Assembly (NCBI RefSeq): GCF_014196795.1 | Contig: NZ_JACIEJ010000002.1 | Coordinates: forward strand, 434,001 to 498,000 | Reading direction: 5' to 3' | Origin: Sagittula marina | GTDB lineage: Bacteria; Pseudomonadota; Alphaproteobacteria; Rhodobacterales; Rhodobacteraceae | Length of the DNA stretch: 64,000 bases | Part shown: positions 26,413 to 35,378 of the stretch, piece after piece | How the letters are laid out: each line of letters opens with the position of its first letter | How positions within the stretch are numbered: position 1 is the stretch's first letter | Translations under genes and position numbers: made by a program | Notes under the pieces: generated by a model | Told to the model about the DNA's origin: nothing | Databases searched by the model: none | The model's input: the letters and a program-made list of their open reading frames with translations, nothing else

Positions 26413-27975
26413 ATGACCAATATCTCCATTCGCCATCTTCTTGGCACCTCCGCACTTGTTCTTGCTGGCACCGCCGGCATGGCGTCAGCGCAAGCGACTG
26501 ACACAAACGACGGCGATGCTTGCCAGGACTTGGCGCAGTTGATTGAGACGTCCGGCGACAACGGCGTATCCATGGAGCGTTTGAACAACGTGATCGACCA
26601 AGATGCCGAGCAGCGTTGCCTCGTTGTTCTGCAAGATGTTGAAGAAGCCGGTGGCCTTCAGGCCTTCATGAGCGACGAAGACCGCAGTTCCGAGACCTTC
26701 GCAGCGGCTGAAAAGCTGGACGCCGAAGTTGATGCGACGCGTCAGGTGTCCGAGCAGGAAACAGTGACCGAAACTGTCGAGATCGAGCGCACTGCCATCG
26801 TCGAAGGCGAAGTCGCCGTCGCCGTGCCGCAGCCCGATGTGAACATCGAACAAGGCAACGCGGATGTTACTGTGACGTCGCAGGCGCCGTCGGTCGATGT
26901 GGAACAGCAGCAGCCCACCATCACCGTTCGCCAGCCGCAGCAGATCATCACGATGGATATGCCCGCGCCGACCATCACGATCGAACAGGCTGCGCCTGAG
27001 ATCATCATCACCATGCCCGATCCCACGGTGAACGTTGGCAGCATGCAGCCGCAGGTGGACGTCGTCATGGCCGATCCGACGGTACGTGTGGAGCAGGCCG
27101 ACCCGCAAGTCGCTCTTGATCTGAACGCCCGTATTGTAGAGCCCGACGAAGCCGAGCGGCTCGCAGCGGACAATGATGGCGCAGCGCCCGTCACCACCAC
27201 CATGTCCCAAGACGAAGGTGAGCCGAACGTGACCACACAGGTTGCCGAGGCCATGGTGAAGCACAATGAAGCCGGCGAAGCGCAGGTCAACATCTCCCGC
27301 GTCGATCCGATCGTGAACTACGAAGGGTCCGAACCGGAAATCCGCTACTCGATGGCAGAGCAGCCCACCGTGAAGGTCAACCAGACCGGTGAGCCGAAGG
27401 TGACGTTCCAGCAAGCCAATGCTGAGGGCGCCACTGGCAACGACACCGAGATGCAGCAGGACGCCAATGGCGCGCCGATGTTGCAGGAAGACATGGACGC
27501 AGAGCAGCAGCAGGCCGAAGCCGACCCGATGCTGTCCGAAGACGAGCAAGCTGCTGACGCAACTGCGCAGGCTGATCCGGCCCTGACAACTGACGAGCAG
27601 GTCGAGCAGGCGCAAGGCGATGCCATGACCGACGAGACCATGGATGACAGCCAGCGCGCCTACATGTCTGACGAAGAAAACGCAGAGGCCTCCAACGCAG
27701 GTGACGCGATGTCGCTGACCGTGGCCGAGCTTGAAGGCATGACCGTCTATGACGAGAACGGCGACTCCATCGGTGATATCGGTCGGGTTCTGACCAACTC
27801 CGAAGGTGCCGCGGAACGTGCCGTGATCGACATCAGCGGTTTCCTGGGTATCGGCGCACGCTCCGTGGCCGTTCCGCTCACCGATCTGTCGGTTGAAGGC
27901 GAAGGGAACGACATGCGTATCTCCGCACAGTACACCGAAGATCAACTGCGTGAGATGCCGCGCTACCAGGACTGA
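26413..27975 (+). CDS. Secreted PRC-barrel protein with nonapeptide beta repeats
   Basis: 520-residue exported protein with a signal peptide ending near residue 27 (TAGMASAQA). Domains: a helical Cys37/Cys69 region (30-85); a repeat region (139-236) in which units of nine residues follow [VI]-x-[VI] with proline at positions 141, 159, 168, 186, 195, 204, 213, 222 and 231, all in one exact 9-residue register; a second, looser set (prolines 299, 308, 318, 328); a very acidic Gln/Asp/Glu linker (340-430); and a C-terminal PRC barrel (434-520). PRC barrels act as protein-binding or stress-related adaptors. The repeats suggest a stacked beta structure in the periplasm or on the surface. Function unknown. 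Confidence 0.85.
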   Translation: MTNISIRHLLGTSALVLAGTAGMASAQATDTNDGDACQDLAQLIETSGDNGVSMERLNNVIDQDAEQRCLVVLQDVEEAGGLQAFMSDEDRSSETFAAAEKLDAEVDATRQVSEQETVTETVEIERTAIVEGEVAVAVPQPDVNIEQGNADVTVTSQAPSVDVEQQQPTITVRQPQQIITMDMPAPTITIEQAAPEIIITMPDPTVNVGSMQPQVDVVMADPTVRVEQADPQVALDLNARIVEPDEAERLAADNDGAAPVTTTMSQDEGEPNVTTQVAEAMVKHNEAGEAQVNISRVDPIVNYEGSEPEIRYSMAEQPTVKVNQTGEPKVTFQQANAEGATGNDTEMQQDANGAPMLQEDMDAEQQQAEADPMLSEDEQAADATAQADPALTTDEQVEQAQGDAMTDETMDDSQRAYMSDEENAEASNAGDAMSLTVAELEGMTVYDENGDSIGDIGRVLTNSEGAAERAVIDISGFLGIGARSVAVPLTDLSVEGEGNDMRISAQYTEDQLREMPRYQD

Positions 27976-27995
27976 TTAGAGTTTTGCTAAATATC

Positions 27996-28022
27996 AGGGC
28001 CGCCCCATTGGGCGGCCCTTTT
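27996..28022 (+). terminator. Rho-independent terminator after the PRC-barrel gene
   Basis: AGGGCCGCCC, loop CATT, GGGCGGCCCT followed by TTT. A perfect 10-bp stem 20 bp after the stop; it may also serve the convergent gene. Confidence 0.88.
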
Positions 28023-28041
28023 CGTTGTCAGTGCTCACCGA

Positions 28042-28905
28042 TCAAACGTTGGGTTCGCCTTGCAACCCAAGCACCTTGCGAAAGCCTGTCCAATAGCCGG
28101 GCAACTTCGGTGCATACTGCAAACCAGGCAGCGCTTCGTCCGCCCAGGGGGCCATGTCCCGCTTCACGAAATCACGGCCCCAGGCAAGATAGGCCTGCGC
28201 ATCGTCGGGCCGCAGACGACAGGCCGATCCCACAAGCCCCACGAGCGTTTCGGCAGGTGAATACCATTCGTCCTGAATGCCGGTCACCTTGCGCTGCAAA
28301 AGAGGGCCCACCAGTCGCATCAAACGCTTTTCAGAAAACGTCAGCAGCATTTTCCCCATTTCGTCACGCGAATAGTGGATAAGCGGCGGAAATGTATCAA
28401 AGAACACCGCCTGACCGTCAACGATGGCGAAGTTGCGGATCGACGGGTGAAATCCGATGCGCCCGTCATAGCCTTCCGCCCAATGCCAAAAGCGCGCAAT
28501 CACCTGACCGGCGGCTTCCATCATCTCGACCGTCTTGTCAACCGGCTCTGATTGCATCAGCGGGCGCATCAGGTCTGCCGTGTTCAAGGCGTGTTGCACG
28601 ACGACCGGGACCACGGTGCCCGCCATGTCCACCAGATGGAATTCCGTCTCGGGCAGTGGCACCCCTGCCCCGCGCAGCGCGGTGACATAATCGGCGTGAC
28701 AGGCGGCAAGCTTGTCCATCTGAGCCCGCGTGCCGGAGCCACGATAGACCTTCACCACCCGATCCGCCAGCGGTCCGGACGATGGGCGGAAGGGCGCGGT
28801 GAAATACCCCAACTTGGAAATTGGCTGGCCGGAGCTGCGCTCATGCGCCTCAACAGCGGCGATGATATCGGCGTGCTCGGTCGTGTGCGGGCTGGCGTCG
28901 GTCAT
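28042..28905 (-). CDS. Protein of unknown function with a kinase-like fold
   Basis: 287 residues. I do not recognise a named family, but the order of motifs resembles a divergent aminoglycoside-phosphotransferase or protein-kinase fold: a beta-3-like lysine in RVVKVYRG (Lys52), a catalytic-loop-like FHPSIRNF (152-159, with no Asp where HxD is expected), and FFDTFPP (168-174) in place of DFG. The ATG at 28905 is preferred because AAAGGAG lies just upstream. It follows the ParA gene by 22 bp, so the two are one operon. It could be a kinase, a pseudokinase or a small-molecule transferase. Confidence 0.65.
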   Translation of the reverse strand: MTDASPHTTEHADIIAAVEAHERSSGQPISKLGYFTAPFRPSSGPLADRVVKVYRGSGTRAQMDKLAACHADYVTALRGAGVPLPETEFHLVDMAGTVVPVVVQHALNTADLMRPLMQSEPVDKTVEMMEAAGQVIARFWHWAEGYDGRIGFHPSIRNFAIVDGQAVFFDTFPPLIHYSRDEMGKMLLTFSEKRLMRLVGPLLQRKVTGIQDEWYSPAETLVGLVGSACRLRPDDAQAYLAWGRDFVKRDMAPWADEALPGLQYAPKLPGYWTGFRKVLGLQGEPNV

Positions 28906-28927
28906 GGGCATCTCCTTTGTGCGCGGC

Positions 28928-29566
28928 TTACCCCGCATTCAGGCGCTCCGCCACCTCTGCCACAAGCGCCGCGATCTCTTCGCGCGCAGGTCCGCGCATT
29001 TCAAGCGCGCCGCGCCCGTGGCCCATGGCTTCGGCATAGCCCACCCGTTGTGCGATCATCGCCTCGGCCACCGGCGCGCCAAGCTGTTTGGCCGCCTCGT
29101 TCACCTCTGCGCCAAGACGCGTTCCCGCACGCGTGCGGTTCATCACCAGCAAAATCGGCCTGTTCTCGCGCGCGGCGAGGTCCATCACCCCTTCGGTCGC
29201 CCATAGATCCATGTGACCTGCGGACACCGGCACCACAACCAGATGCGCCACGCGCAACGCCGGGCGCAGGTCGCTGTCCACCTTGGGAGGCGTGTCGACG
29301 ATGACGATGTCGCAGGCGTTGGCCATCTTGCGCACCTCCATCGAGATCCCCCATGCGGAAGATGTGGAAAACTCCAACCCTTCGCAGGACGCCTCGTCGT
29401 TTTCGAACCGGGTCACATACCAGCGTCCAAGCGACCCCTGCGGATCGAGGTCGATCAGCGCGACAGTCTTGCCTTCGGCGCGGAACCCCAACGCCAGATG
29501 CGCCGCCAGCGTCGTCTTGCCGGAGCCACCCTTCTGCTGCGCCACGGTGATTACCTTGCCTGCCAT
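28928..29566 (-). CDS. Orphan ParA/Soj-type ATPase
   Basis: 212-residue ATPase with the deviant Walker A QKGGSGKTT (signature lysine K12), a switch I region in DLDPQGSLGRW and Walker B IVIVDTPP. Proteins of this group position plasmids, chromosomal origins or protein clusters on the nucleoid. There is no ParB and no chemotaxis or carboxysome gene beside it, so the cargo is unknown; the neighbouring kinase-like gene is its only operon partner. The ATG at 29566 begins the fold. CtrA-like TTAA sites lie upstream. Confidence 0.88.
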   Translation of the reverse strand: MAGKVITVAQQKGGSGKTTLAAHLALGFRAEGKTVALIDLDPQGSLGRWYVTRFENDEASCEGLEFSTSSAWGISMEVRKMANACDIVIVDTPPKVDSDLRPALRVAHLVVVPVSAGHMDLWATEGVMDLAARENRPILLVMNRTRAGTRLGAEVNEAAKQLGAPVAEAMIAQRVGYAEAMGHGRGALEMRGPAREEIAALVAEVAERLNAG

Positions 29567-29650
29567 CTGTGCTGCTCCCCCGTCAGATACGATGCGATAC
29601 TGCACCCACGCTGGGCGGGTTTCCAGCCCTGCCACATGAGTTAAGCCCCT

Positions 29651-29665
29651 TTAACCCGCCATTAA
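29651..29665. promoter_or_regulatory. Candidate CtrA binding site
   Basis: TTAA-CCCGCCA-TTAA matches the alphaproteobacterial CtrA consensus TTAA-N7-TTAA exactly. A further TTAA (29641-29644) lies six bases upstream. The site sits between the divergent ParA and outer-membrane-like genes, so it could control either one. Confidence 0.5.
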
Positions 29666-29716
29666 CTGAGTTTCTGGCAAGCTTAACGCTTATTGCCGCC
29701 ACGTCGGGAGGCCCCG

Positions 29717-30382
29717 ATGCGCTTGCTGCCTGCCGCTCTGTTGTCTGTCCTTCTCATACCCTGCCTGGTCGAAGCAGGCGCATGGCCCCGAGACGCGGGC
29801 AAAGGTTTCCTCTCCGGGGCAGTGCGTTTGTCGTGGCCACAGGATTTGGCAGACTGGACGTCGGTAAGGCCGACGCAGGACTATCAGACGCTGTACCTGG
29901 AATACGGGCTGACCGAGCGCATCACCTTGGGGTTCGACATCGGCCGGTCCGTGTCTGGCGGCAGCAAAACCGTTGCATTTGCACAGGTGCCCCTACGCGA
30001 CAAGGACACCGGTCCGAAACTGTCTGCTCAACTGGGGTTCGGGCAAATCTCTGGCGATATGGTTCTGCGGCCCGGTCTCTCCATCGGGTGGGGGGTGTCC
30101 CATGGGTGGCTGACCTTCGACGCACAGGCCGAAGTGCATCTCAACGACGGGGCGACGGACTACAAGCTGGATGCCACCTGGGGCCGAAACTTTGCGGAAG
30201 ATTGGAAAGCGATCCTGCAATTGCAGACCGGCGTGCAACATTCCGATCCACCTTTTGTCCGCCTCGCCCCGTCGCTGGTCACGCCCGTGGGCAGAGGGTT
30301 CAAGACGGAGATGGGCGTCACCTACGGGATAACCGGGGACAGTTCCATGGGGCTCAAGATCGGCTTCTGGCGCGACTTTTAG
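29717..30382 (+). CDS. Secreted hypothetical protein, likely outer-membrane beta-barrel
   Basis: 221 residues with a signal peptide (LLSVLLIPCLVEAGA, cut near residue 21). The rest alternates polar and hydrophobic residues in short strands (TLYLEYGLTERITLGFDIGR, LTFDAQAEVHL) and ends in FWRDF, whose C-terminal Phe is typical of outer-membrane barrels recognised by the BAM complex. I recognise no named family. An upstream ATG at 29693 would only add eight residues before the signal. It lies beside the CtrA-like site. Confidence 0.7.
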   Translation: MRLLPAALLSVLLIPCLVEAGAWPRDAGKGFLSGAVRLSWPQDLADWTSVRPTQDYQTLYLEYGLTERITLGFDIGRSVSGGSKTVAFAQVPLRDKDTGPKLSAQLGFGQISGDMVLRPGLSIGWGVSHGWLTFDAQAEVHLNDGATDYKLDATWGRNFAEDWKAILQLQTGVQHSDPPFVRLAPSLVTPVGRGFKTEMGVTYGITGDSSMGLKIGFWRDF

Positions 30383-30448
30383 GGATCGCGTCCGGGTGGG
30401 CGGGGCGCTTTTGCCGTCAGGCAAACAGCACCGCGCGCCCGGCCGCCT

Positions 30449-30874
30449 TCAAACCGCCACGTCAGGCGCGGGGATCACCATGACGCCGCCGATCTTCCAC
30501 TCGCCCAGGACACGCTCCATGCGATAGGCCAGGCCAAAGCGCTTTCCCGCTTCATCGGTGATCAACACCTCCTGCCAGATCTGTCCGTCCACTTCCCGCA
30601 ACGCGCCAAAGCGCACATCACCGGGCCGCCAGACCATCGGGTAACCGTTGCGCACCATGGCCCCGAACCGATCCGGCGTGCCGAATTGCGTCTGAATGTT
30701 GGGGCTGGCGAACTGAAACGCACCAAAGAAATCATCCTTCCGGAACGCGTCAATCTGATCAGAGATCACATCCGAAATACCGGACTCGGGCGGCAAAACC
30801 TCCTGAGCCCGCACCGCAGGCATAAATGCCAACGCCCCCCACGCTGCCACACATATTGCCTTCAACAGTCGCAT
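30449..30874 (-). CDS. DUF4864 family exported protein
   Basis: 141 residues: signal peptide (ICVAAWGALAFMPAVRA), then a compact domain with ISDVISDQIDAFRKDDFFGAFQFASPNIQTQF and GYPMVWRPGDVRFG, the features of DUF4864, which resembles the SnoaL/NTF2 cone fold. The function is unknown; a periplasmic location is inferred from the signal. It converges with the outer-membrane-like gene; a small inverted repeat (TTTGCC/GGCAAA, 30410-30425) lies between them. Confidence 0.82.
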   Translation of the reverse strand: MRLLKAICVAAWGALAFMPAVRAQEVLPPESGISDVISDQIDAFRKDDFFGAFQFASPNIQTQFGTPDRFGAMVRNGYPMVWRPGDVRFGALREVDGQIWQEVLITDEAGKRFGLAYRMERVLGEWKIGGVMVIPAPDVAV

Positions 30875-30986
30875 CTCATGTCCTCCCGCTGCACATCAGA
30901 CGTAAGCCACGCAGAAGGTCTGTCAAAAGTTTCGCCCGCAGTTGGTGAACCGCGGGCGAAAAACGTACCATAAAAGAGGGATCAGA

Positions 30987-32564
30987 TCAGGACAACTGGC
31001 CCGCCAGCCCCTTGTCGATCAACGTGGCGGTTTCATTCACACCGTAGAGCGCGATAAACCCGCCAAAGCGCGGCCCCTGCGACTGGCCGAGCAGGACCTC
31101 GTAGAGCGCCTTGAACCACTCTCGCAGGTTTTCGAACTCGTGCTCCTTGCCTACGGCAAAGACCAGCGACTGCAGGGTCTCGTCGTCCGCCGTGCCATCG
31201 AAAGCCTTGAGGCGGGCAGCCAGATCCTCCATCGCGGCGCGCTCTTTCTCGTCGGGCGCCCGGAAGACCTTTGTTGGCTTCACGAAATCTTCGTAATAGC
31301 GCACGGCATATCCCGCCGCCGCATCCACATCCGGGTGCGAATCCGGCGAAGCCGTCGGCGCGTACCGCTTGATGAAGGCCCACATGGCGGCCTTGTCCTC
31401 GGCCCCTGCCGCCGACGCGAGGTTCAACAGCATGGAGAACGGAACCACCATCGTGCTTTGCGGCACGTCGCCACCATGGATGTGCCACACCGGATTGTTC
31501 ACCTGCTGCGCGACATCCTGCGTGTGATAGGCGCGCAACTGCTGGTGGTATTCATCCATTGCCTTGGGAATCACGTCAAAGTAAAGACGCTTGGCGGTCT
31601 TCGGCTTTTGAAACATGAAGTAGGACAAGGACTCGGTCGAGGCGTATTTCAGCCAATCGTCGATCGAGATCCCGTTGCCTGACGACTTGGAGATCTTCTG
31701 GCCGCTGTCATCCAGAAACAGTTCATATGTGAAATGCTCCGGCGCGCGCTCGCCCAGGGCCCGGCAAATGCCGTCATAGATCGGCGTGTTGGTCGAGTGG
31801 TCCTTGCCGTACATCTCGAAATCCACGCCAAGCGCCGCCCAGCGTGCGCCAAAGTCCGGCTTCCACTGCAGTTTCACATTGCCGCCGGTGACCGGCAGCG
31901 TCCACTCCTTGCCGTCCTCGTCGTCGAAGGTGATTTCGCCCTTCTCCGCATCGACGTTCTTCATCGGCACATACATGACGCGCCCGGTTTCCGGATGGAT
32001 CGGAAGGAAGATCGAATAGGTCGCCGCCCGCTCTTCGCGCAACGATTTCAGCATGATCGCCATCAGGTCATCGTAGCGTTCGGCACAGCGCAGCAGGATC
32101 TCGTCGAACTGGCCCGACTTGTAGAACTCGGTCGCCGAATAGAACTCGTAGTCGAACCCGAACGTGTCCAAGAACCGGCGCAGCATGGCGTTGTTGTGAT
32201 CGCCAAAGCTGTCATGCGTCTCGAACGGGTCGTAGACAGAGGTCAGCGGACGCTGCAAATCCTCGGCCAGACGCTCGCGGTTGGGCACATTGCCCGGCAC
32301 CTTCCGCATCCCGTCCATATCGTCGGAAAAGCAGATCAGACGGGTCGGAATATCCGAGAGCACTTCGAAAGCGCGGCGGATCATCGTGGTGCGTGCCACT
32401 TCCCCGAACGTGCCGATGTGCGGCAGGCCAGACGGACCATAGCCGGTCTCGAACAGGACATAGCCCTTCTCGGGCGCTTTTTTCTCATAGCGTTTGAGGA
32501 TACGGCGCGCTTCTTCAAACGGCCAGGCCTTGGCTTTCATGGCGGCTTCGCGAAGATCGGACAT
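30987..32564 (-). CDS. lysK: Lysyl-tRNA synthetase, class I
   Basis: 525-residue enzyme that charges tRNA-Lys. It is the class I form found in archaea and most alphaproteobacteria, not the class II LysS. The HIGH-type motif PHIG is at residues 48-51 ([12 protein letters not shown]), and the KMSKS-type motif appears as [13 protein letters not shown]. The alpha-helical anticodon-binding part follows to the C-terminus. The ATG at 32564 is chosen because the family begins with a [17 protein letters not shown]-like segment; longer versions would run into the TerB gene. Confidence 0.95.
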   Translation of the reverse strand: MSDLREAAMKAKAWPFEEARRILKRYEKKAPEKGYVLFETGYGPSGLPHIGTFGEVARTTMIRRAFEVLSDIPTRLICFSDDMDGMRKVPGNVPNRERLAEDLQRPLTSVYDPFETHDSFGDHNNAMLRRFLDTFGFDYEFYSATEFYKSGQFDEILLRCAERYDDLMAIMLKSLREERAATYSIFLPIHPETGRVMYVPMKNVDAEKGEITFDDEDGKEWTLPVTGGNVKLQWKPDFGARWAALGVDFEMYGKDHSTNTPIYDGICRALGERAPEHFTYELFLDDSGQKISKSSGNGISIDDWLKYASTESLSYFMFQKPKTAKRLYFDVIPKAMDEYHQQLRAYHTQDVAQQVNNPVWHIHGGDVPQSTMVVPFSMLLNLASAAGAEDKAAMWAFIKRYAPTASPDSHPDVDAAAGYAVRYYEDFVKPTKVFRAPDEKERAAMEDLAARLKAFDGTADDETLQSLVFAVGKEHEFENLREWFKALYEVLLGQSQGPRFGGFIALYGVNETATLIDKGLAGQLS

Positions 32565-32669
32565 TTTCCACAGACTCCTAAGAGGAATAACGCAGGGCTT
32601 CCTATTGCCCCGCGCGCCAAGCGTCAATAAATTGCGCTGCAATGCCGCATTTATGGACGGAAAAACAGC

Positions 32670-33092
32670 ATGACCGAAGAAACACACCCCCTGAGCCCGC
32701 AGGATTGCCTCGTCGCGCTGATGATCGCCGTCTCCATGTCGGACGAGAACGTCCGCACCTCCGAGTTGGTCAAGATCGATTCGGCCGTGAACATGCTTCC
32801 GATTTTCGCCGATTTCGACACAGATCACGTGCGCAGCCTCGCCTCGCTTGTTGCGGACCTCTTTGAGCAGGAAGATGGCCTGGACGCGTTGTTCGGTCTG
32901 ATCCGCGACAACCTGCCTGAACGTTTCTTTGAAACGGCTTACGCGCTCGCCTGTGACGTGGCGGCTGCGGACGGTACGCTCCGCGAAGCTGAGTTGCGTC
33001 TGCTTGAAGAGATTCGCTACGAGCTGGACATTGACCGCCTGCACGCTGCAGCCATCGAACGCGGAGCGCGAGCGAGGCATATTTCTTTGTAA
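32670..33092 (+). CDS. TerB-like (tellurite resistance) domain protein
   Basis: 140-residue all-helical protein with a single TerB domain. The paired helices share a repeated acidic pattern: [19 protein letters not shown] in the first half and [21 protein letters not shown] in the second, the latter being the usual metal-binding signature D-G-x-x-x-x-x-E. No ter operon is nearby, so a role in tellurite resistance is not implied. Cytoplasmic; function unknown. Divergent from lysK. Confidence 0.8.
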   Translation: MTEETHPLSPQDCLVALMIAVSMSDENVRTSELVKIDSAVNMLPIFADFDTDHVRSLASLVADLFEQEDGLDALFGLIRDNLPERFFETAYALACDVAAADGTLREAELRLLEEIRYELDIDRLHAAAIERGARARHISL

Positions 33093-33306
33093 AATTCACT
33101 GATTTTCGAACGCGCGACGTGTCGAACCCGTCAAAAACAAGGCCCAAAGCCGCATTTACCGGTATGGGCAAGCAGAACGACAACACTTTCGCGATAAATT
33201 TGCCTTGGGTGTGGGAATCCCGACTGCCCTAGAGTTAATCGCTTAGTATTATACCTTCAGGCATGATTTCGCCGATGCGCTGCCACGCACACCTGGAGGG
33301 TTGTAA

Positions 33307-33735
33307 ATGAACCGATTTCTATCCGCCGCCTTTGCGGCGGTCTTAATTTTGTGTATGCCGCTTGCCGCGCTTTCCGCGCCTCTCGTGGCCAAGGTCGATA
33401 TTTCGACGCAGACCATGACCGTGATCTACAACGGACAGATCACCTACCAGTGGCCGGTATCGACGGCACGCACCGGCAAATATACACCGCGCGGCGCCTG
33501 GTCGGCCAAGTGGTTGTCTCGCAATCACAAGTCGAGCCTTTACAACAATGCGCCCATGCCCTTTTCGATCTTTTTCAATGGCAATTATGCGATCCACGGT
33601 ACGAACCAGATCTCGCGACTGGGCCGCCCGGCCTCAGCCGGCTGCGTACGCCTGCACCCGGAACATGCAGCCGTTCTGTTCGACTTGACCCAGCAAGTCG
33701 GCAAACAGAACATGCGGGTGGTGATCGAAAACTGA
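33307..33735 (+). CDS. L,D-transpeptidase (YkuD family)
   Basis: 142-residue exported enzyme with a signal peptide to about residue 23, then a minimal YkuD domain. The catalytic motif HGTNQISRLGRPASAGCVRL (94-116 region) contains His97, Ser110 and the nucleophile Cys113. Such enzymes make 3-3 peptidoglycan cross-links or attach proteins to the wall. There is no LysM or other wall-binding domain. It has a TGGAGGG ribosome site and converges with dacB, another cell-wall enzyme. Confidence 0.92.
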   Translation: MNRFLSAAFAAVLILCMPLAALSAPLVAKVDISTQTMTVIYNGQITYQWPVSTARTGKYTPRGAWSAKWLSRNHKSSLYNNAPMPFSIFFNGNYAIHGTNQISRLGRPASAGCVRLHPEHAAVLFDLTQQVGKQNMRVVIEN

Positions 33736-33788
33736 AAGCGTCACGGCGGGCAAAAGCCCATGACCGACTGGCGCTCCAACTCTCACGA

Positions 33789-33809
33789 ATGTCGGGCTGG
33801 TCCCGACAT
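33789..33809. terminator. Hairpin between convergent cell-wall genes
   Basis: ATGTCGGG, loop CTGGT, CCCGACAT: a perfect 8-bp stem between the L,D-transpeptidase and dacB stop codons. It lacks a long T tract, so it may only aid termination in both directions. Confidence 0.5.
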
Positions 33810-33814
33810 CCCCT

Positions 33815-35320
33815 TCACGCCGCGTAGACAACCCCCCAGCGCTCAATCAGTTTCTGCTGCAGGGTCTTGGCGCGACGGTTCCAGGATGCCCCGCCCTCGG
33901 GCCGTTCCCGTTGCGCAACGGACAGCGTGGCGCGCCGATCCAGATTGGCCACGAAGATGGCGAAGACCAATTCAGTACCATCCGGCAAATCCGCGAACCC
34001 CGCCAACCCGCTGACAAAATTCAGCGTCCCGGTCTTGGCGTGCACCTTGATCGGATGGTTATCAATGGGCCGCCCACGGGCATCGCGCATGCCAAATGTC
34101 TTCAACAACGGCTTCAGAGCATCTTGTTTGTTCAAGGCGATCAAAGCGGACATCATATCCTTCGACTTCACCCGGCTGCGCTCTCCCAGCCCGGAATGAT
34201 CGGTGAGCGCCAAGGTCGTGACACCCAAGCTATCGGCCGCCCAAGTGTTCAACACCTGCGCCGACTCTTCGAGGTTTTTGGGAACACGGCCAGTGCGCTG
34301 CGCCGTCGCGGTCATGCCAACGACCTCTGCGGTCAGGTTCGTCGACCACTTGAGCATATCGTACAAAATATCGCGCAAAGGAGCGCTGTCCAAAGACGCA
34401 AGCTGGTTCACGACCTCCGGCAAAGCCTGAATGACCTGTGGCTCATCCACCGCAATCCCTTGCGCACGCACCAGGCTTTGGAACACTTCGCCGGCATAGA
34501 GTTCCGGCTTGCGCACCGGCAGCCAGCGCGCCCCGGAATCGCCCAGAGCATTGCGCGCCACGGTCCAGCTGTCTTGCCCGCTTACATCAGAGTAGGTGTA
34601 AATCGGCGTACTGCGCGGCTCGACCACCATACTGGCCATGCGCACGCTCGGGCGGTGCTTGGCAGAGCGTGCATCCATCGACACGCTGTAATTGCTTCCC
34701 GCGCGGTGCCATTCAAAATGCACGCGGTTGTAGTTCAGGTTCAACCCCGAAACACTGGGGTTATATCCGACATGGTCGGGCTGCAGCGGATCAATACCAC
34801 GGACGTAGGGCAGCGCACCGCCCCAGATCTTCAGCGCGCCTGTCACCCCGGTCACCCCAGCAGCGGCCAAGCCCTGAGCAAGTGTGGCGAGACCATCGGT
34901 ATCAAGCGTCGGATCGCCACTACCGGCGAGAATCAAATCGCCCTGCACCACTCCGTCGATCAGCTCTCCGGTGGCGAGCACCCGCGTCGTAAATCGGTAC
35001 TCCGCCCCCAGGTGGGCCAAGGCATACCCGGCGGTCAGCGCCTTTGCCACGCTCGCGGGCGGCAAGCCCAGATCCGCATCGTGCGCTTCCAGGACCTCGC
35101 CGGTATCGGCCCGCGCCACGACGAAGGAAACATCCCCGTTCAGGCGCGCGTCTGCAATCAGCTCTTCGGCGGAGGCCTGCAGCTCCAGAAGCAGATCATC
35201 GTCGCGCGACACCGGACGCAGTGATCGTGCTGGCGCATTGGCCCGTGCGGAAATCGGCAGCGTCATGGCCGCCGCGGAGGCCGCGCTCAAAAACAGTCGT
35301 CTCGAATATAACTTGGTCAT
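33815..35320 (-). CDS. dacB: D-alanyl-D-alanine carboxypeptidase/endopeptidase (PBP4 type)
   Basis: 501-residue low-molecular-weight penicillin-binding protein of the S13 family that trims and cleaves peptidoglycan cross-links. Active-site motifs: SxxK at Ser90-Lys93 (PASVAKAL), SxN at Ser326-Asn328 (KWSTNLTAE) and KTG at 429-431 (HAKTGTLNFVSG). A large insert between SxxK and SxN is typical of PBP4. The N-terminus SRRLFLSAASAAAMTLPISARA is a twin-arginine-like signal, unusual for this family, which is mostly exported unfolded. Confidence 0.92.
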   Translation of the reverse strand: MTKLYSRRLFLSAASAAAMTLPISARANAPARSLRPVSRDDDLLLELQASAEELIADARLNGDVSFVVARADTGEVLEAHDADLGLPPASVAKALTAGYALAHLGAEYRFTTRVLATGELIDGVVQGDLILAGSGDPTLDTDGLATLAQGLAAAGVTGVTGALKIWGGALPYVRGIDPLQPDHVGYNPSVSGLNLNYNRVHFEWHRAGSNYSVSMDARSAKHRPSVRMASMVVEPRSTPIYTYSDVSGQDSWTVARNALGDSGARWLPVRKPELYAGEVFQSLVRAQGIAVDEPQVIQALPEVVNQLASLDSAPLRDILYDMLKWSTNLTAEVVGMTATAQRTGRVPKNLEESAQVLNTWAADSLGVTTLALTDHSGLGERSRVKSKDMMSALIALNKQDALKPLLKTFGMRDARGRPIDNHPIKVHAKTGTLNFVSGLAGFADLPDGTELVFAIFVANLDRRATLSVAQRERPEGGASWNRRAKTLQQKLIERWGVVYAA

Positions 35321-35378
35321 AGGCCCGATCTAAGCGAATCCACTCTCGCCCCGCAACAGGCCAATGCGGCCATGACGT

